Source of the DNA: Vreelandella zhuhanensis
GTDB taxonomy: Bacteria; Pseudomonadota; Gammaproteobacteria; Pseudomonadales; Halomonadaceae
Assembly: GCF_009793355.1 (NCBI RefSeq)
Contig: NZ_WTKP01000002.1
Span: 248,001-312,000, forward strand
Length of the DNA stretch: 64,000 bases
Reading direction: 5' to 3'
The position numbers and the translations under genes are program-made. Of the stretch, positions 27,716 to 35,281 are shown piece after piece. Within the stretch, counting starts at the first letter, position 1. Each line of letters begins with the position of its first letter. Below the pieces are notes generated by a model, which ran no database searches, was not told where the DNA came from, and saw nothing but the letters and a program-made list of their open reading frames with translations.

Positions 27716-28786
27716 CTACCCATTGCGGCGCAGTAGATACAAGCCGACCAGCGCAACGCTCAGGGTAGGCACCAGTACCGCCCAGACGGGTGAAAAACCG
27801 AAAATCGTCGACGCCGGCGCCAGCAGGTCCTGGGTGTATTTAAACACCAGGCCCGTCACTACGCCGTAGAATACCCGTGTGCCCGCCGCCACAGTGCGCA
27901 GCGGCCCGAACACGAATGAAGCGGCGATCAACACCAGTGAGGCCATGGTTAACGGCATCAACATTTTCTGCCAGAAATGCAAAAGCGGCTGGTCGGCCTG
28001 CAAGCCCTGGGCCTGCAAAAATTGCGCGTAAGCCCAGAGTTCGCTGGGCGCCTGGCTTTCGATACTGCGCAGCAGGCGTTCAAGCTGCATGGGTGTGAAA
28101 GCGGTATCCCAGTCGATTCTGGCATATTGTTCAGACTGGGTCCGGGTATCGGAAAGCTGGGTGATCGAGACATTTTCCAGCGTCCAGCTACCTTGCTCCC
28201 ATACGCCTCGTTCCGCATACAAGGTCTCGGTCAAGCGTTGGCCTTCGAAACGGTAACGCGTCAGGTCGAGCACCACGTTATCGGCACGAATCGCGCCAAA
28301 ACGATAAACGCTGTCGCCTTCGAGCTGCCAGCCGCTCCGGCTGACCAATAACGCCCCTTCTCCCTGGCGCTTTTCCAGCCGCCAGGCTTCGGCGAACTGT
28401 TCGGTGCGGGGACTTACGTATTCTGCCACCAGCAAGACCACGACCACCACCAGAAGCACCGGCTTCATCACGCCCCACAAGATACGGGTCAGGGAGCGCC
28501 CGGCGACGCGCATCACGGTCAGTTCATTGCTTGAGGCCATTCCCCCCAGGCCGATCAAGGCGCCGATTAACACCGCCACCGGGGCATACTGATAAAAGCG
28601 CCAGGGCATGCGCATGAACAGATAGAGCAGAACGTCGAAGGCGCTGTAACCCGCCTCGACATGGCCGAGGTCGCCGATGTAGGCAATCGTCAAGTCCAGC
28701 CCCAGCAGGACTATCTGCACGACGATGATCGCCACCAGCACATTACGGGCGATATAGCGGTCAAGCCGGTCAGCTATTGTCAGCAT
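27716..28786 (-). CDS. lptG: LPS export system permease LptG
   Basis: A 356-residue YjgP/YjgQ-family protein. With LptF and the ATPase LptB it extracts LPS from the inner membrane and passes it to LptC. Hydrophobic segments cluster at both ends (three N-terminal, three C-terminal) around a periplasmic beta-jellyroll of about 170 residues. The SNELTVMRVAG segment after the second helix is the coupling region facing LptB. The ATG at 28786 shares its A with the lptF stop codon (TGATG), so I use it instead of the frame opening at 28816. Confidence 0.94.
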   Translation of the reverse strand: MLTIADRLDRYIARNVLVAIIVVQIVLLGLDLTIAYIGDLGHVEAGYSAFDVLLYLFMRMPWRFYQYAPVAVLIGALIGLGGMASSNELTVMRVAGRSLTRILWGVMKPVLLVVVVVLLVAEYVSPRTEQFAEAWRLEKRQGEGALLVSRSGWQLEGDSVYRFGAIRADNVVLDLTRYRFEGQRLTETLYAERGVWEQGSWTLENVSITQLSDTRTQSEQYARIDWDTAFTPMQLERLLRSIESQAPSELWAYAQFLQAQGLQADQPLLHFWQKMLMPLTMASLVLIAASFVFGPLRTVAAGTRVFYGVVTGLVFKYTQDLLAPASTIFGFSPVWAVLVPTLSVALVGLYLLRRNG

Positions 28787-29865
28787 CAGCGCATCCCCTT
28801 GCGTTGCGAGTGCCACAGCAGCCCAAGGCCGACCAGCAGAAATACTGCATGCACAGGCCAGACCCCCGCCTCTATGGGCCAGGTACCGCTACCCACGGCA
28901 TCCACCACCGCCAACAGCAAGCTCAAATAGGCAACATACAGAAATACCGCGGGTAATAACTTGGCAAAGCGTCCTTGGCGTGGGTTGACCCGAGACAGCG
29001 GCTGAGCGATCAACGCCAGCACAAAGACCATCAACGGCAATCCGGCTCTCCATTGCCATTGCGCTTGGGCACGCGGGTTGTCGTCATGCCATAGTTCCAC
29101 CGTGCTGGCGTATTCCAACGAGTCCAGCTCGCGCCGGTCACGGCTCAGCCCCAGGCGCAGGGTATACCGTTCGAATGCCAAGTGCTCGGCTTCCTGTCTT
29201 CCGGGCGTGACGCCGTAACGCTCGCCCTCTTCCAGCACCAGAAAGCGGCTGCCGGTTTGCGGGCTGGTTTCCTGGTAACCACGTTGGGCACGGGTAACAT
29301 AGTTGTGAACGAAGTTGTCTCCGCGCCGCCCCTGTTGATGCACGAACACGTCCTGCATGAGCGTGTCGTCGTCACTGAAACTGCCGATGTAAGCGGTACG
29401 CCCGCCCCCGAAATCCTGGAAGCGCCCGGGGGAGAGTAACGAGACATCCAGTCGGCTACGTTGTTCTTCCAGTGTTACCGCATTATGCAAGGCCCCGGCC
29501 GGGGTCAGCCACAGGCTGCATAGACCTACCAGAACCGCCACCACCGCTGCCGGCAATAACGTGACTCGCAGCAGTCGGGAAGGGCTGATGCCACAGGCCA
29601 CCATCACGGTAATTTCGCTGTTCATGTAAAGCTGCCCGTAGGCCAGCAGAATGCCGAGGAAAAACGCCAACGGCAGAATCAGTTCGAGAAAGCCCGGGAG
29701 GTGAAACAGCATCAGGTTGCCGAGTATGGTCACCGGGATATCGCCTTCCGCCGCACTGCCGAAATAGCGGATAAAACGGCTACCCATGATGACCAGCAGC
29801 AGAATACCGGTCACCGCCGCCATGGTCAGCAGGACTTCACGAGTCAGGTAACGAAATAAAATCAA
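28786..29865 (-). CDS. lptF: LPS export system permease LptF
   Basis: A 359-residue partner of LptG with the same layout: three N-terminal helices, a periplasmic domain and three C-terminal helices. The MNSEITVMVACG segment is the cytoplasmic coupling helix. Homologues begin with an ILFRYLTRE-like sequence. In this window that points to a TTG start at 29865, which has GGAGAG four to five bases upstream. The frame extends to 29910, but the extra residues are not family-like. It is divergent from pepA across 134 bases. Its stop overlaps the lptG start by one base. Confidence 0.93.
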   Translation of the reverse strand: MILFRYLTREVLLTMAAVTGILLLVIMGSRFIRYFGSAAEGDIPVTILGNLMLFHLPGFLELILPLAFFLGILLAYGQLYMNSEITVMVACGISPSRLLRVTLLPAAVVAVLVGLCSLWLTPAGALHNAVTLEEQRSRLDVSLLSPGRFQDFGGGRTAYIGSFSDDDTLMQDVFVHQQGRRGDNFVHNYVTRAQRGYQETSPQTGSRFLVLEEGERYGVTPGRQEAEHLAFERYTLRLGLSRDRRELDSLEYASTVELWHDDNPRAQAQWQWRAGLPLMVFVLALIAQPLSRVNPRQGRFAKLLPAVFLYVAYLSLLLAVVDAVGSGTWPIEAGVWPVHAVFLLVGLGLLWHSQRKGMR

Positions 29866-29999
29866 CGCACTCTCCGGCTTGTCGTGCAGGATGCCATGCA
29901 ATGCAAGCATGCCTTGGGTACACTGAGGCTATGCGGCAAGGCGTAACGCCGAGCCGACATTATCCCGAATCCCTCGATGCTTGTCTTGTTGGAGACGTC

Positions 30000-31520
30000 A
30001 TGGAATTTTCCGTTCAGACAGCCAATCCGGCCAAAGCCGAAACTGCCTGTTTAGTGGTACCGGTATTCAAGGACAGTGAATTGCTGCCCGCTGTCGCCAA
30101 GCTGGATGATGCCAGCGAACGGCTGATCGGCCAGCTGCTTGAGCGCGGCGACTTCGACGCCGCCTTGGGTAATGTACAGATGATCCCCTTCGCCCCGGGT
30201 CTTGGCGCCGAGCGCCTGATGCTGGTAGGGCTGGGCAAGCGCGACAAGTGTCAGGAAGCCGCCTTTATCAAGGCATTGGATAGTGCCTTTAGCGCTCTGG
30301 TCAAGCTTCCTCTGGATGATATCACCATCGCCTTTACCGATGTGCCGGTGGAAAACCGCGATTGTGCCTGGAAAGCACGCATGGTGCTTGAAGCGAGCCA
30401 ACGCGGCATTTACCGGTTTGACCATTTCAAGTCCGACCCGACCCCAGCGCCTTCGCTCAAGCACATTACCTTGGTCGTCAGCGAATCCGCTAACACCGAG
30501 GCCGCTCAGGCAGGCGCCCGAATAGGCAATGCCATCGGTGAAGGCGCCAGCCTGGCCCGTACCCTCGGCAACCTGCCGGGCAATGTCTGCACGCCAAGCT
30601 ATCTGGCCGAACAAGCTCAGGAACTCGGCAAGAGCGCCAAGGGTGACCTGGAAGTCGAAATTCTCGACGAGGAAGCGTTGGAAGCGCTCGGCGCAAACTC
30701 CCTGCTTTCCGTAGGCCGGGGAAGCGCCGAGCCGACACGCCTGATCGTGATGAAGTATTTCGGCGCCGATGACAGCGAAGAGGCGCCGCATGTGCTGGTG
30801 GGCAAGGGTATTACCTTCGACAGCGGGGGCATTTCGCTCAAGCCCGGCGAAGGTATGGACGAAATGAAATTCGACATGTGCGGTGCCGCCAGCGTGCTGG
30901 GTACCACCAAGGCAATCCTCGGCATCAAGCCCAAGCTCAACCTGGTGTTCGTCGTGGCTGCCGCGGAAAACATGCCTGACGGCCACGCCACCAAGCCCGG
31001 CGATATCATCACCACACTGAAAGGCTTGACCGTCGAAGTGCTCAACACCGATGCCGAAGGCCGTCTGGTGCTGTGTGACGCCCTGACCTATACCGAACGT
31101 TTCAAGCCGGCAAGTGTCGTGGATATCGCCACGCTCACTGGCGCCGCCATCATCGCGCTCGGCCATCATGCCACCGGGCTTCTGTCCAATGATGATGACC
31201 TGGCGCTGGATCTTCTGGATGCCGGGGAAACCGCCTGGGATCGTGCCTGGCACTTGCCGCTGTGGGACGAATACCAGCAGCAACTGGAGTCCAATTTCGC
31301 CGACCTGGCCAATATCGGTGGACGCCCGGCGGGTACCATTACCGCCGCCTGCTTCCTGTCGCGCTTTGCCGATAGCTTCCCCTGGGCTCATCTGGATATT
31401 GCCGGCACCGCCTGGCACTCCGGCAAACAAAAGGGAGCGACGGGACGTCCCGTCGGGCTGTTGACTCAGTACCTGATGGACCGGGAAAGCGATGTACAGG
31501 TAGAAAATAGTGGCACCTGA
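30000..31520 (+). CDS. pepA: leucyl aminopeptidase (M17 family)
   Basis: A 506-residue dizinc aminopeptidase. The metal and substrate block is VGKGITFDSGGISLKP, followed by the signature NTDAEGRLVLCDAL holding Asp and Glu ligands. In E. coli, PepA also binds DNA in Xer recombination and carAB control. A GGAG five bases before the ATG at 30000 decides the start, although the frame opens at 29901. Three hairpins follow before ilvE. The usual pepA-holC-valS order is interrupted here by ilvE. Confidence 0.96.
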   Translation: MEFSVQTANPAKAETACLVVPVFKDSELLPAVAKLDDASERLIGQLLERGDFDAALGNVQMIPFAPGLGAERLMLVGLGKRDKCQEAAFIKALDSAFSALVKLPLDDITIAFTDVPVENRDCAWKARMVLEASQRGIYRFDHFKSDPTPAPSLKHITLVVSESANTEAAQAGARIGNAIGEGASLARTLGNLPGNVCTPSYLAEQAQELGKSAKGDLEVEILDEEALEALGANSLLSVGRGSAEPTRLIVMKYFGADDSEEAPHVLVGKGITFDSGGISLKPGEGMDEMKFDMCGAASVLGTTKAILGIKPKLNLVFVVAAAENMPDGHATKPGDIITTLKGLTVEVLNTDAEGRLVLCDALTYTERFKPASVVDIATLTGAAIIALGHHATGLLSNDDDLALDLLDAGETAWDRAWHLPLWDEYQQQLESNFADLANIGGRPAGTITAACFLSRFADSFPWAHLDIAGTAWHSGKQKGATGRPVGLLTQYLMDRESDVQVENSGT

Positions 31521-31528
31521 TCCACTAG

Positions 31529-31557
31529 AGGTTGCCTTTCGGCACCGCAACCTTTAA
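31529..31557 (+). terminator. possible pepA terminator
   Basis: AGGTTGC (31529-31535) pairs with GCAACCT (31547-31553) around an 11-base loop, followed by TTAAAA. It begins eight bases after the pepA stop. Confidence 0.45.
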
Positions 31558-31575
31558 AACCTGCGTAATTAAACA

Positions 31576-31601
31576 AACACCGAAGTTTATCCTTCGGTGT
31601 T
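31576..31601 (+). terminator. second hairpin between pepA and ilvE
   Basis: AACACCGAAG (31576-31585) pairs perfectly with CTTCGGTGTT (31592-31601) around a six-base loop. Only CCC follows, so its terminator strength is doubtful. Confidence 0.4.
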
Positions 31602-31617
31602 CCCGGATTCCATAATA

Positions 31618-31637
31618 AAACGCCCAAGGGCGTTTGA
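31618..31637. terminator. third hairpin, just upstream of ilvE
   Basis: AAACGCCC (31618-31625) pairs with GGGCGTTT (31628-31635) with a two-base loop. The flanking A and T tracts suit either strand. It lies 22 bases before the ilvE start, so it could also be a leader element. Confidence 0.4.
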
Positions 31638-31658
31638 TTACAGCGGAGATTATCAGTC

Positions 31659-32756
31659 GTGTCCACTCGCTTTGATCCCTTGCCGTCGACTCAACCCACG
31701 GCAGACCACATTCGTGACAATATTCTCGAAAATCCGGGCTTCGGCCGTTATTTCACCGACCATATGGCCCACGTTCGCTGGACGGTGGATAACGGTTGGC
31801 ACGGCCATGAAGTACGGCCTTACGGCCCGCTGACCCTTGATCCAGCTGCCGCCGTGTTGCATTACGGCCAGGAAATTTTCGAAGGCGTCAAGGCGTATCG
31901 CCATGCTGACGGTTCGGTGTGGACCTTCCGCCCGGAAAAGAATGCCGAGCGCTTTCGCCGCAGCGCCCGCCGCCTGGCACTGCCGGAGCTTTCCGATGAC
32001 GACTTTATCGGCTCCCTGAAAGCGCTGCTGGCCCAGGATCACGCCTGGGTGCCCACGCCGTCCAGTGACGCCGACGAATGCAGCCTTTATCTGCGCCCCT
32101 TCATGATCGCCAGCGAGAAATTTCTCGGGGTACGCCCAGCGCATGAAGTGGATTATTACGTGATCGCCTCACCGGCAGCAGCCTACTTCAAGGGCGGAAT
32201 TGAACCGGTATCGATCTGGTTGTCGACCAACTACAACCGGGCAGCACCCGGCGGCACTGGTTTTGCCAAGTGCGGCGGCAACTACGCCGCTTCGTTGGCG
32301 GCACAGAAAGAAGCCGAAGCCCACGGCTGTGGCCAGGTAGCCTTTCTGGATGCCACGGAAAACAAATGGGTGGAGGAACTCGGCGGCATGAACTTGTTCT
32401 TCGTCTTCAAGGACGGTCGCATCGTCACGCCCAAGCTCACCGGCACCATTCTTGAAGGGGTGACCCGTGATTCCGTCCTGACCTTGGCCAAGGATGAAGG
32501 CCTGACTCCGGAAGAACGCCATATCAGCATCGATGAGTGGCGTGACGGCGCGGCATCCGGCGAAATCACGGAAATATTTGCCTGCGGTACCGCGGCGGTG
32601 ATCACACCGGTGGGCGAACTGGTGGGTGAAAACGAACGCATTCGTCTGACTGCCGGCGGTGACAATGATATCGCCAAGCGCCTGCGTACCAAGCTGCTCG
32701 ACCTGCAGTACGGGCGCAGCGAAGATACCCGCGGCTGGCTAACCCAACTGATCTAA
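31659..32756 (+). CDS. ilvE: branched-chain amino acid aminotransferase
   Basis: A 365-residue class IV PLP aminotransferase that interconverts Leu, Ile and Val with their keto acids. The N-terminal HVRWTVDNGWHGHEVRPYGP, the LHYGQEIFEGVKAYR block, the GGNYAASL segment (near the PLP lysine region CGGNYAAS), ELGGMNLFFV and FACGTAAVITPVG are typical of the longer ilvE type. It starts with GTG and has GGAG about ten bases upstream. It stands between pepA and holC, with strong hairpins on both sides, and is likely its own unit. Confidence 0.94.
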   Translation: MSTRFDPLPSTQPTADHIRDNILENPGFGRYFTDHMAHVRWTVDNGWHGHEVRPYGPLTLDPAAAVLHYGQEIFEGVKAYRHADGSVWTFRPEKNAERFRRSARRLALPELSDDDFIGSLKALLAQDHAWVPTPSSDADECSLYLRPFMIASEKFLGVRPAHEVDYYVIASPAAAYFKGGIEPVSIWLSTNYNRAAPGGTGFAKCGGNYAASLAAQKEAEAHGCGQVAFLDATENKWVEELGGMNLFFVFKDGRIVTPKLTGTILEGVTRDSVLTLAKDEGLTPEERHISIDEWRDGAASGEITEIFACGTAAVITPVGELVGENERIRLTAGGDNDIAKRLRTKLLDLQYGRSEDTRGWLTQLI

Positions 32757-32782
32757 CGCTTCATTGAGGCGATGACAGTGGC

Positions 32783-32813
32783 ATCGCCGCCTGCGGGCGG
32801 CGATATTTATTTT
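32783..32813 (+). terminator. intrinsic terminator after ilvE
   Basis: ATCGCCGCC (32783-32791) pairs with GGCGGCGAT (32796-32804) around a TGCG loop, followed by ATTTATTTT. The stem is perfect and the tail U-rich. Confidence 0.85.
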
Positions 32814-32838
32814 CCAAGCTCCTCTACCAGGACAGCTC

Positions 32839-32859
32839 ATGCCAAGCCAGCGCCCATGA
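32839..32859 (+). CDS. six-codon minicistron overlapping the holC start
   Basis: An AGGAC is followed by an ATG that opens a six-codon frame (Met-Pro-Ser-Gln-Arg-Pro). Its TGA shares bases with the holC ATG (ATGA at 32856-32859). holC has no convincing ribosome site of its own, so this frame could feed ribosomes to it by translational coupling. This is inference from spacing only. Confidence 0.35.
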   Translation: MPSQRP

Positions 32860-33290
32860 CCCGTATCGACTTCTACATTCTGCCCGACACGACCCTTGAG
32901 GCACGCCTGATCTTTGCATGCCGTCTGGCCGAAACCATCCATGGCAAAGGTTATCGCCTGCATCTGCATTGCGCAGACCGCAGCATGGCCGAACAGCTCG
33001 ATAACATGCTATGGACGTTTCGCCCGGACGCCTACCTCCCCCACGCGGTACTCGAAAGCGACATGGCCGGGAGCGTCCCCGTGACACTCGGTTGGGCAGC
33101 CCTGTCCACTCCCACCGAACCCACGGCACTGCTCAACTTGCACCCGGAGATTCCCGAAGGCGTCAATGATTACGCGCGAGTTGCCGAAATCATCAACCAG
33201 CACCAGGAAGTATTGCTCACCAAGCGTGCCTGCTGGCAACGTTACAAGCAGCTCGGCCATGAGGTTGTTCCCCATCAGCTGAAGTCTTGA
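32856..33290 (+). CDS. holC: DNA polymerase III chi subunit
   Basis: A 144-residue HolC protein. Chi links the clamp loader, through psi, to SSB on the lagging strand. The N-terminal TRIDFYILPDT, then ACRLAETIHGKGYRLHLHC, then LWTFRPDAYLPH fit the family, and length is normal (about 147). The frame opens at 32772, but homologues begin at the ATG 32856, where a six-codon upstream frame overlaps the start. In many gammaproteobacteria holC sits directly between pepA and valS. Here ilvE precedes it and two unrelated genes separate it from valS. Confidence 0.9.
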   Translation: MTRIDFYILPDTTLEARLIFACRLAETIHGKGYRLHLHCADRSMAEQLDNMLWTFRPDAYLPHAVLESDMAGSVPVTLGWAALSTPTEPTALLNLHPEIPEGVNDYARVAEIINQHQEVLLTKRACWQRYKQLGHEVVPHQLKS

Positions 33291-33401
33291 GTCCTTACCT
33301 TCAGGCAAAAACTGAATGATTGACTATAGTTAGGAAAACACCTGACCAAAATGATTCAACAGACGCCAATCGGCGCTGACACCTGTAAGGAGACTGCTAT
33401 T

Positions 33402-33737
33402 ATGGTTAAACATATTGCCGGCGTATATGAATCGGTCGATCAAGCGCTAGGTGCGCTGCGCGACCTGGTTTCTTGGGGTATTCCTAGCGAAAAGGTTCAT
33501 CTTATCGGTCAGGAAAAGAAGACTCATGAGCTTCATGCTGGATTGATGGGCAAGGAATTGACGCTGGATGAGGTTCCCGAAGCCGTCATCAACGAGAATG
33601 AATCCACCGATACCTACCAGAAGTGGAAACAGCATATCGACCAGGGCCGCACCTTGGTGATTGCCTCTATCAATGACGACATTGCAGGCAATGTCATCGA
33701 AAAGATGAAAGGCCATCAGCCTCTCGAAGTCAGCTGA
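33402..33737 (+). CDS. small YflT/general stress protein 17M-like protein
   Basis: A 111-residue cytoplasmic protein. The start (VKHIAGVYESVDQALGALR, then a WGIPSEKVHLIG turn) resembles the YflT / general stress protein 17M-like domain, in which a GVYDS-type strand is followed by a helix and short strand. The remainder is charged and ends with a TLVIASINDDIA strand and helix. AAGGAG lies nine bases before the ATG at 33402. A CTATAGT sequence at 33324-33330 could be a stationary-phase type -10. The role is unknown and a stress link is only inferred from family. Confidence 0.6.
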   Translation: MVKHIAGVYESVDQALGALRDLVSWGIPSEKVHLIGQEKKTHELHAGLMGKELTLDEVPEAVINENESTDTYQKWKQHIDQGRTLVIASINDDIAGNVIEKMKGHQPLEVS

Positions 33738-33891
33738 GGGCTGAATGCCGCCTGATTCATCTACAAGCCTGGCAGGTTCCATCTGTCGGGCTTTATGTTT
33801 TCGAAGATAGCTATTTTGAAGAGGTCTTGGTATTTCTCGAAAGTGGCGAAGGGTAGACTGGTGAGACCCGACTCGTTTCAGGCATCACTCC

Positions 33892-35091
33892 ATGCTGGTT
33901 TCCTTGCTCGCGCGCCATCCTCTTGCCACCATCGTCGTTGCGCAACTTTTCGGCACTTCATTGTGGTTCAGCGTCAATGGTGTGGGGTTGGCCTTGAGCG
34001 AGGCCGTCGGCTTGACCGAACGCGGCTTGGGGCTGCTTACCATTGCCGTCCAGGCGGGTTTCATCAGCGGTACCTTGATGATCGCCACCACCGGGCTTGC
34101 CGACAGAATACATGCCAGCCGGTTGTTCGCCTGTTCCGCCGTGGCCGGTGCCTTGTGCAATGCCGCTTTCATCGGCATGGCCGAATCGCTTTCTCTTGCG
34201 GTGATTGCGCGATTTTTTACCGGCCTGTGCCTGGCCGGCATTTATCCCTTGGGCATGAAACTGGTGGTCAGCTGGACCCCCAGCCACGCCGGAGCGGCAC
34301 TCGGCTGGCTAGTGGGCATGTTGACCCTGGGCACCGCTTCACCTCACTTGTTGCGCGGTCTCACCCTGGCACTACCCTGGCAGTGGCCGCTGCTGTTGGC
34401 CTCTCTTCTGGCATTGATTGCCGCCGTGTTGATCTTTCGCCTTGGCGATGGCCCACACCTTCCCGGTCCCGCCAAGGGAGGACGCCCCTGGGTGGGGCTT
34501 GCAGCGTTTCGAGTCAACAATTTTCGCGCTACGGCCTTGGGTTATTTCGGCCATTGCTGGGAACTGTATGCCTTCTGGGCGCTGGTGCCTTACCTGGTCA
34601 GTCGTGAAGTCGCACGGTTAGGCTGGAACACTTCCTGGCTGCCCTGGCTTGCGTTTCTGGTGATCGCGCTTGGCCTTCCCGGCTGTGTCGGCGGCGGCTG
34701 GCTGAGCCGTCGCATGGGCAGTGACCGCGTGGCCGTCGGTGCCCTAGCGGTTTCCGGCATTCTATGTCTGACCTACCCCTTCCTCGGCGGCTCTTCGCCC
34801 CTGCTGTTGCTTGGGCTATTGGCCATTTGGGGGCTTTGTGTGATTGCCGACTCCCCCCAGTTTTCTGCTTTGGCCTCTATCACCGCGCCCCGTGAGCGCC
34901 TAGGGGCGGCGCTGGCGATTATGAATGCCATCGGTTTTGCCCTGACCATTCCCGCCATTGCCCTCACCACCACGCTCTGGTCAAGCCAGCAACTGACGGT
35001 TCTGTGGTGGCTGTTTCCCGGTCCAGTGCTGGGACTGATCGCCATGCGCTTTTACAATTCCAATCGCATAATCGAAATCTCAAGCACTTGA
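33892..35091 (+). CDS. MFS transporter
   Basis: A 399-residue membrane protein with about twelve hydrophobic segments in two halves. The loop between helices 2 and 3 carries GLADRIHASRL, the degenerate MFS Gly-x-x-x-Asp-Arg motif. The FTGLCLAGIYPLGMKLVVSW segment in helix 4-5 is MFS-like. A cytoplasmic loop at about 185-205 separates the halves. The substrate cannot be told. Drug and sugar efflux, nitrate-type or cyanate-type carriers are all possible. No strong ribosome site precedes the ATG at 33892. It stands alone between the YflT-like gene and valS. Confidence 0.8.
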   Translation: MLVSLLARHPLATIVVAQLFGTSLWFSVNGVGLALSEAVGLTERGLGLLTIAVQAGFISGTLMIATTGLADRIHASRLFACSAVAGALCNAAFIGMAESLSLAVIARFFTGLCLAGIYPLGMKLVVSWTPSHAGAALGWLVGMLTLGTASPHLLRGLTLALPWQWPLLLASLLALIAAVLIFRLGDGPHLPGPAKGGRPWVGLAAFRVNNFRATALGYFGHCWELYAFWALVPYLVSREVARLGWNTSWLPWLAFLVIALGLPGCVGGGWLSRRMGSDRVAVGALAVSGILCLTYPFLGGSSPLLLLGLLAIWGLCVIADSPQFSALASITAPRERLGAALAIMNAIGFALTIPAIALTTTLWSSQQLTVLWWLFPGPVLGLIAMRFYNSNRIIEISST

Positions 35092-35169
35092 TTGACGGTT
35101 AAGTTTACTTTGGTTCATCGGCGCTCCTGTTACTTGCTACATACCTAAGCCCCTGTTGGGCTTTGCCAC

Positions 35170-35199
35170 CTGACGCCGCCACCTCTCACGCGCTATACT
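35170..35199 (+). promoter_or_regulatory. candidate valS promoter
   Basis: CTGACG (35170-35175), an 18-base spacer, then TATACT (35194-35199). It lies about 85 bases before the valS ATG. Confidence 0.4.
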
Positions 35200-35281
35200 T
35201 GGCGCCATTTTTCGGAACGTTTCCGCCCATTCGATTCGATGCTCCGTTGGCGCGGGGTATCTTTGTTGCGAGCCGCTATTC

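Noticed and set aside
30051-31550. Long minus-strand frame (499 residues) opposite pepA
   Set aside because: It is the antisense shadow of a firmly identified gene. High GC at codon position three opens such frames, and the translation resembles no family.
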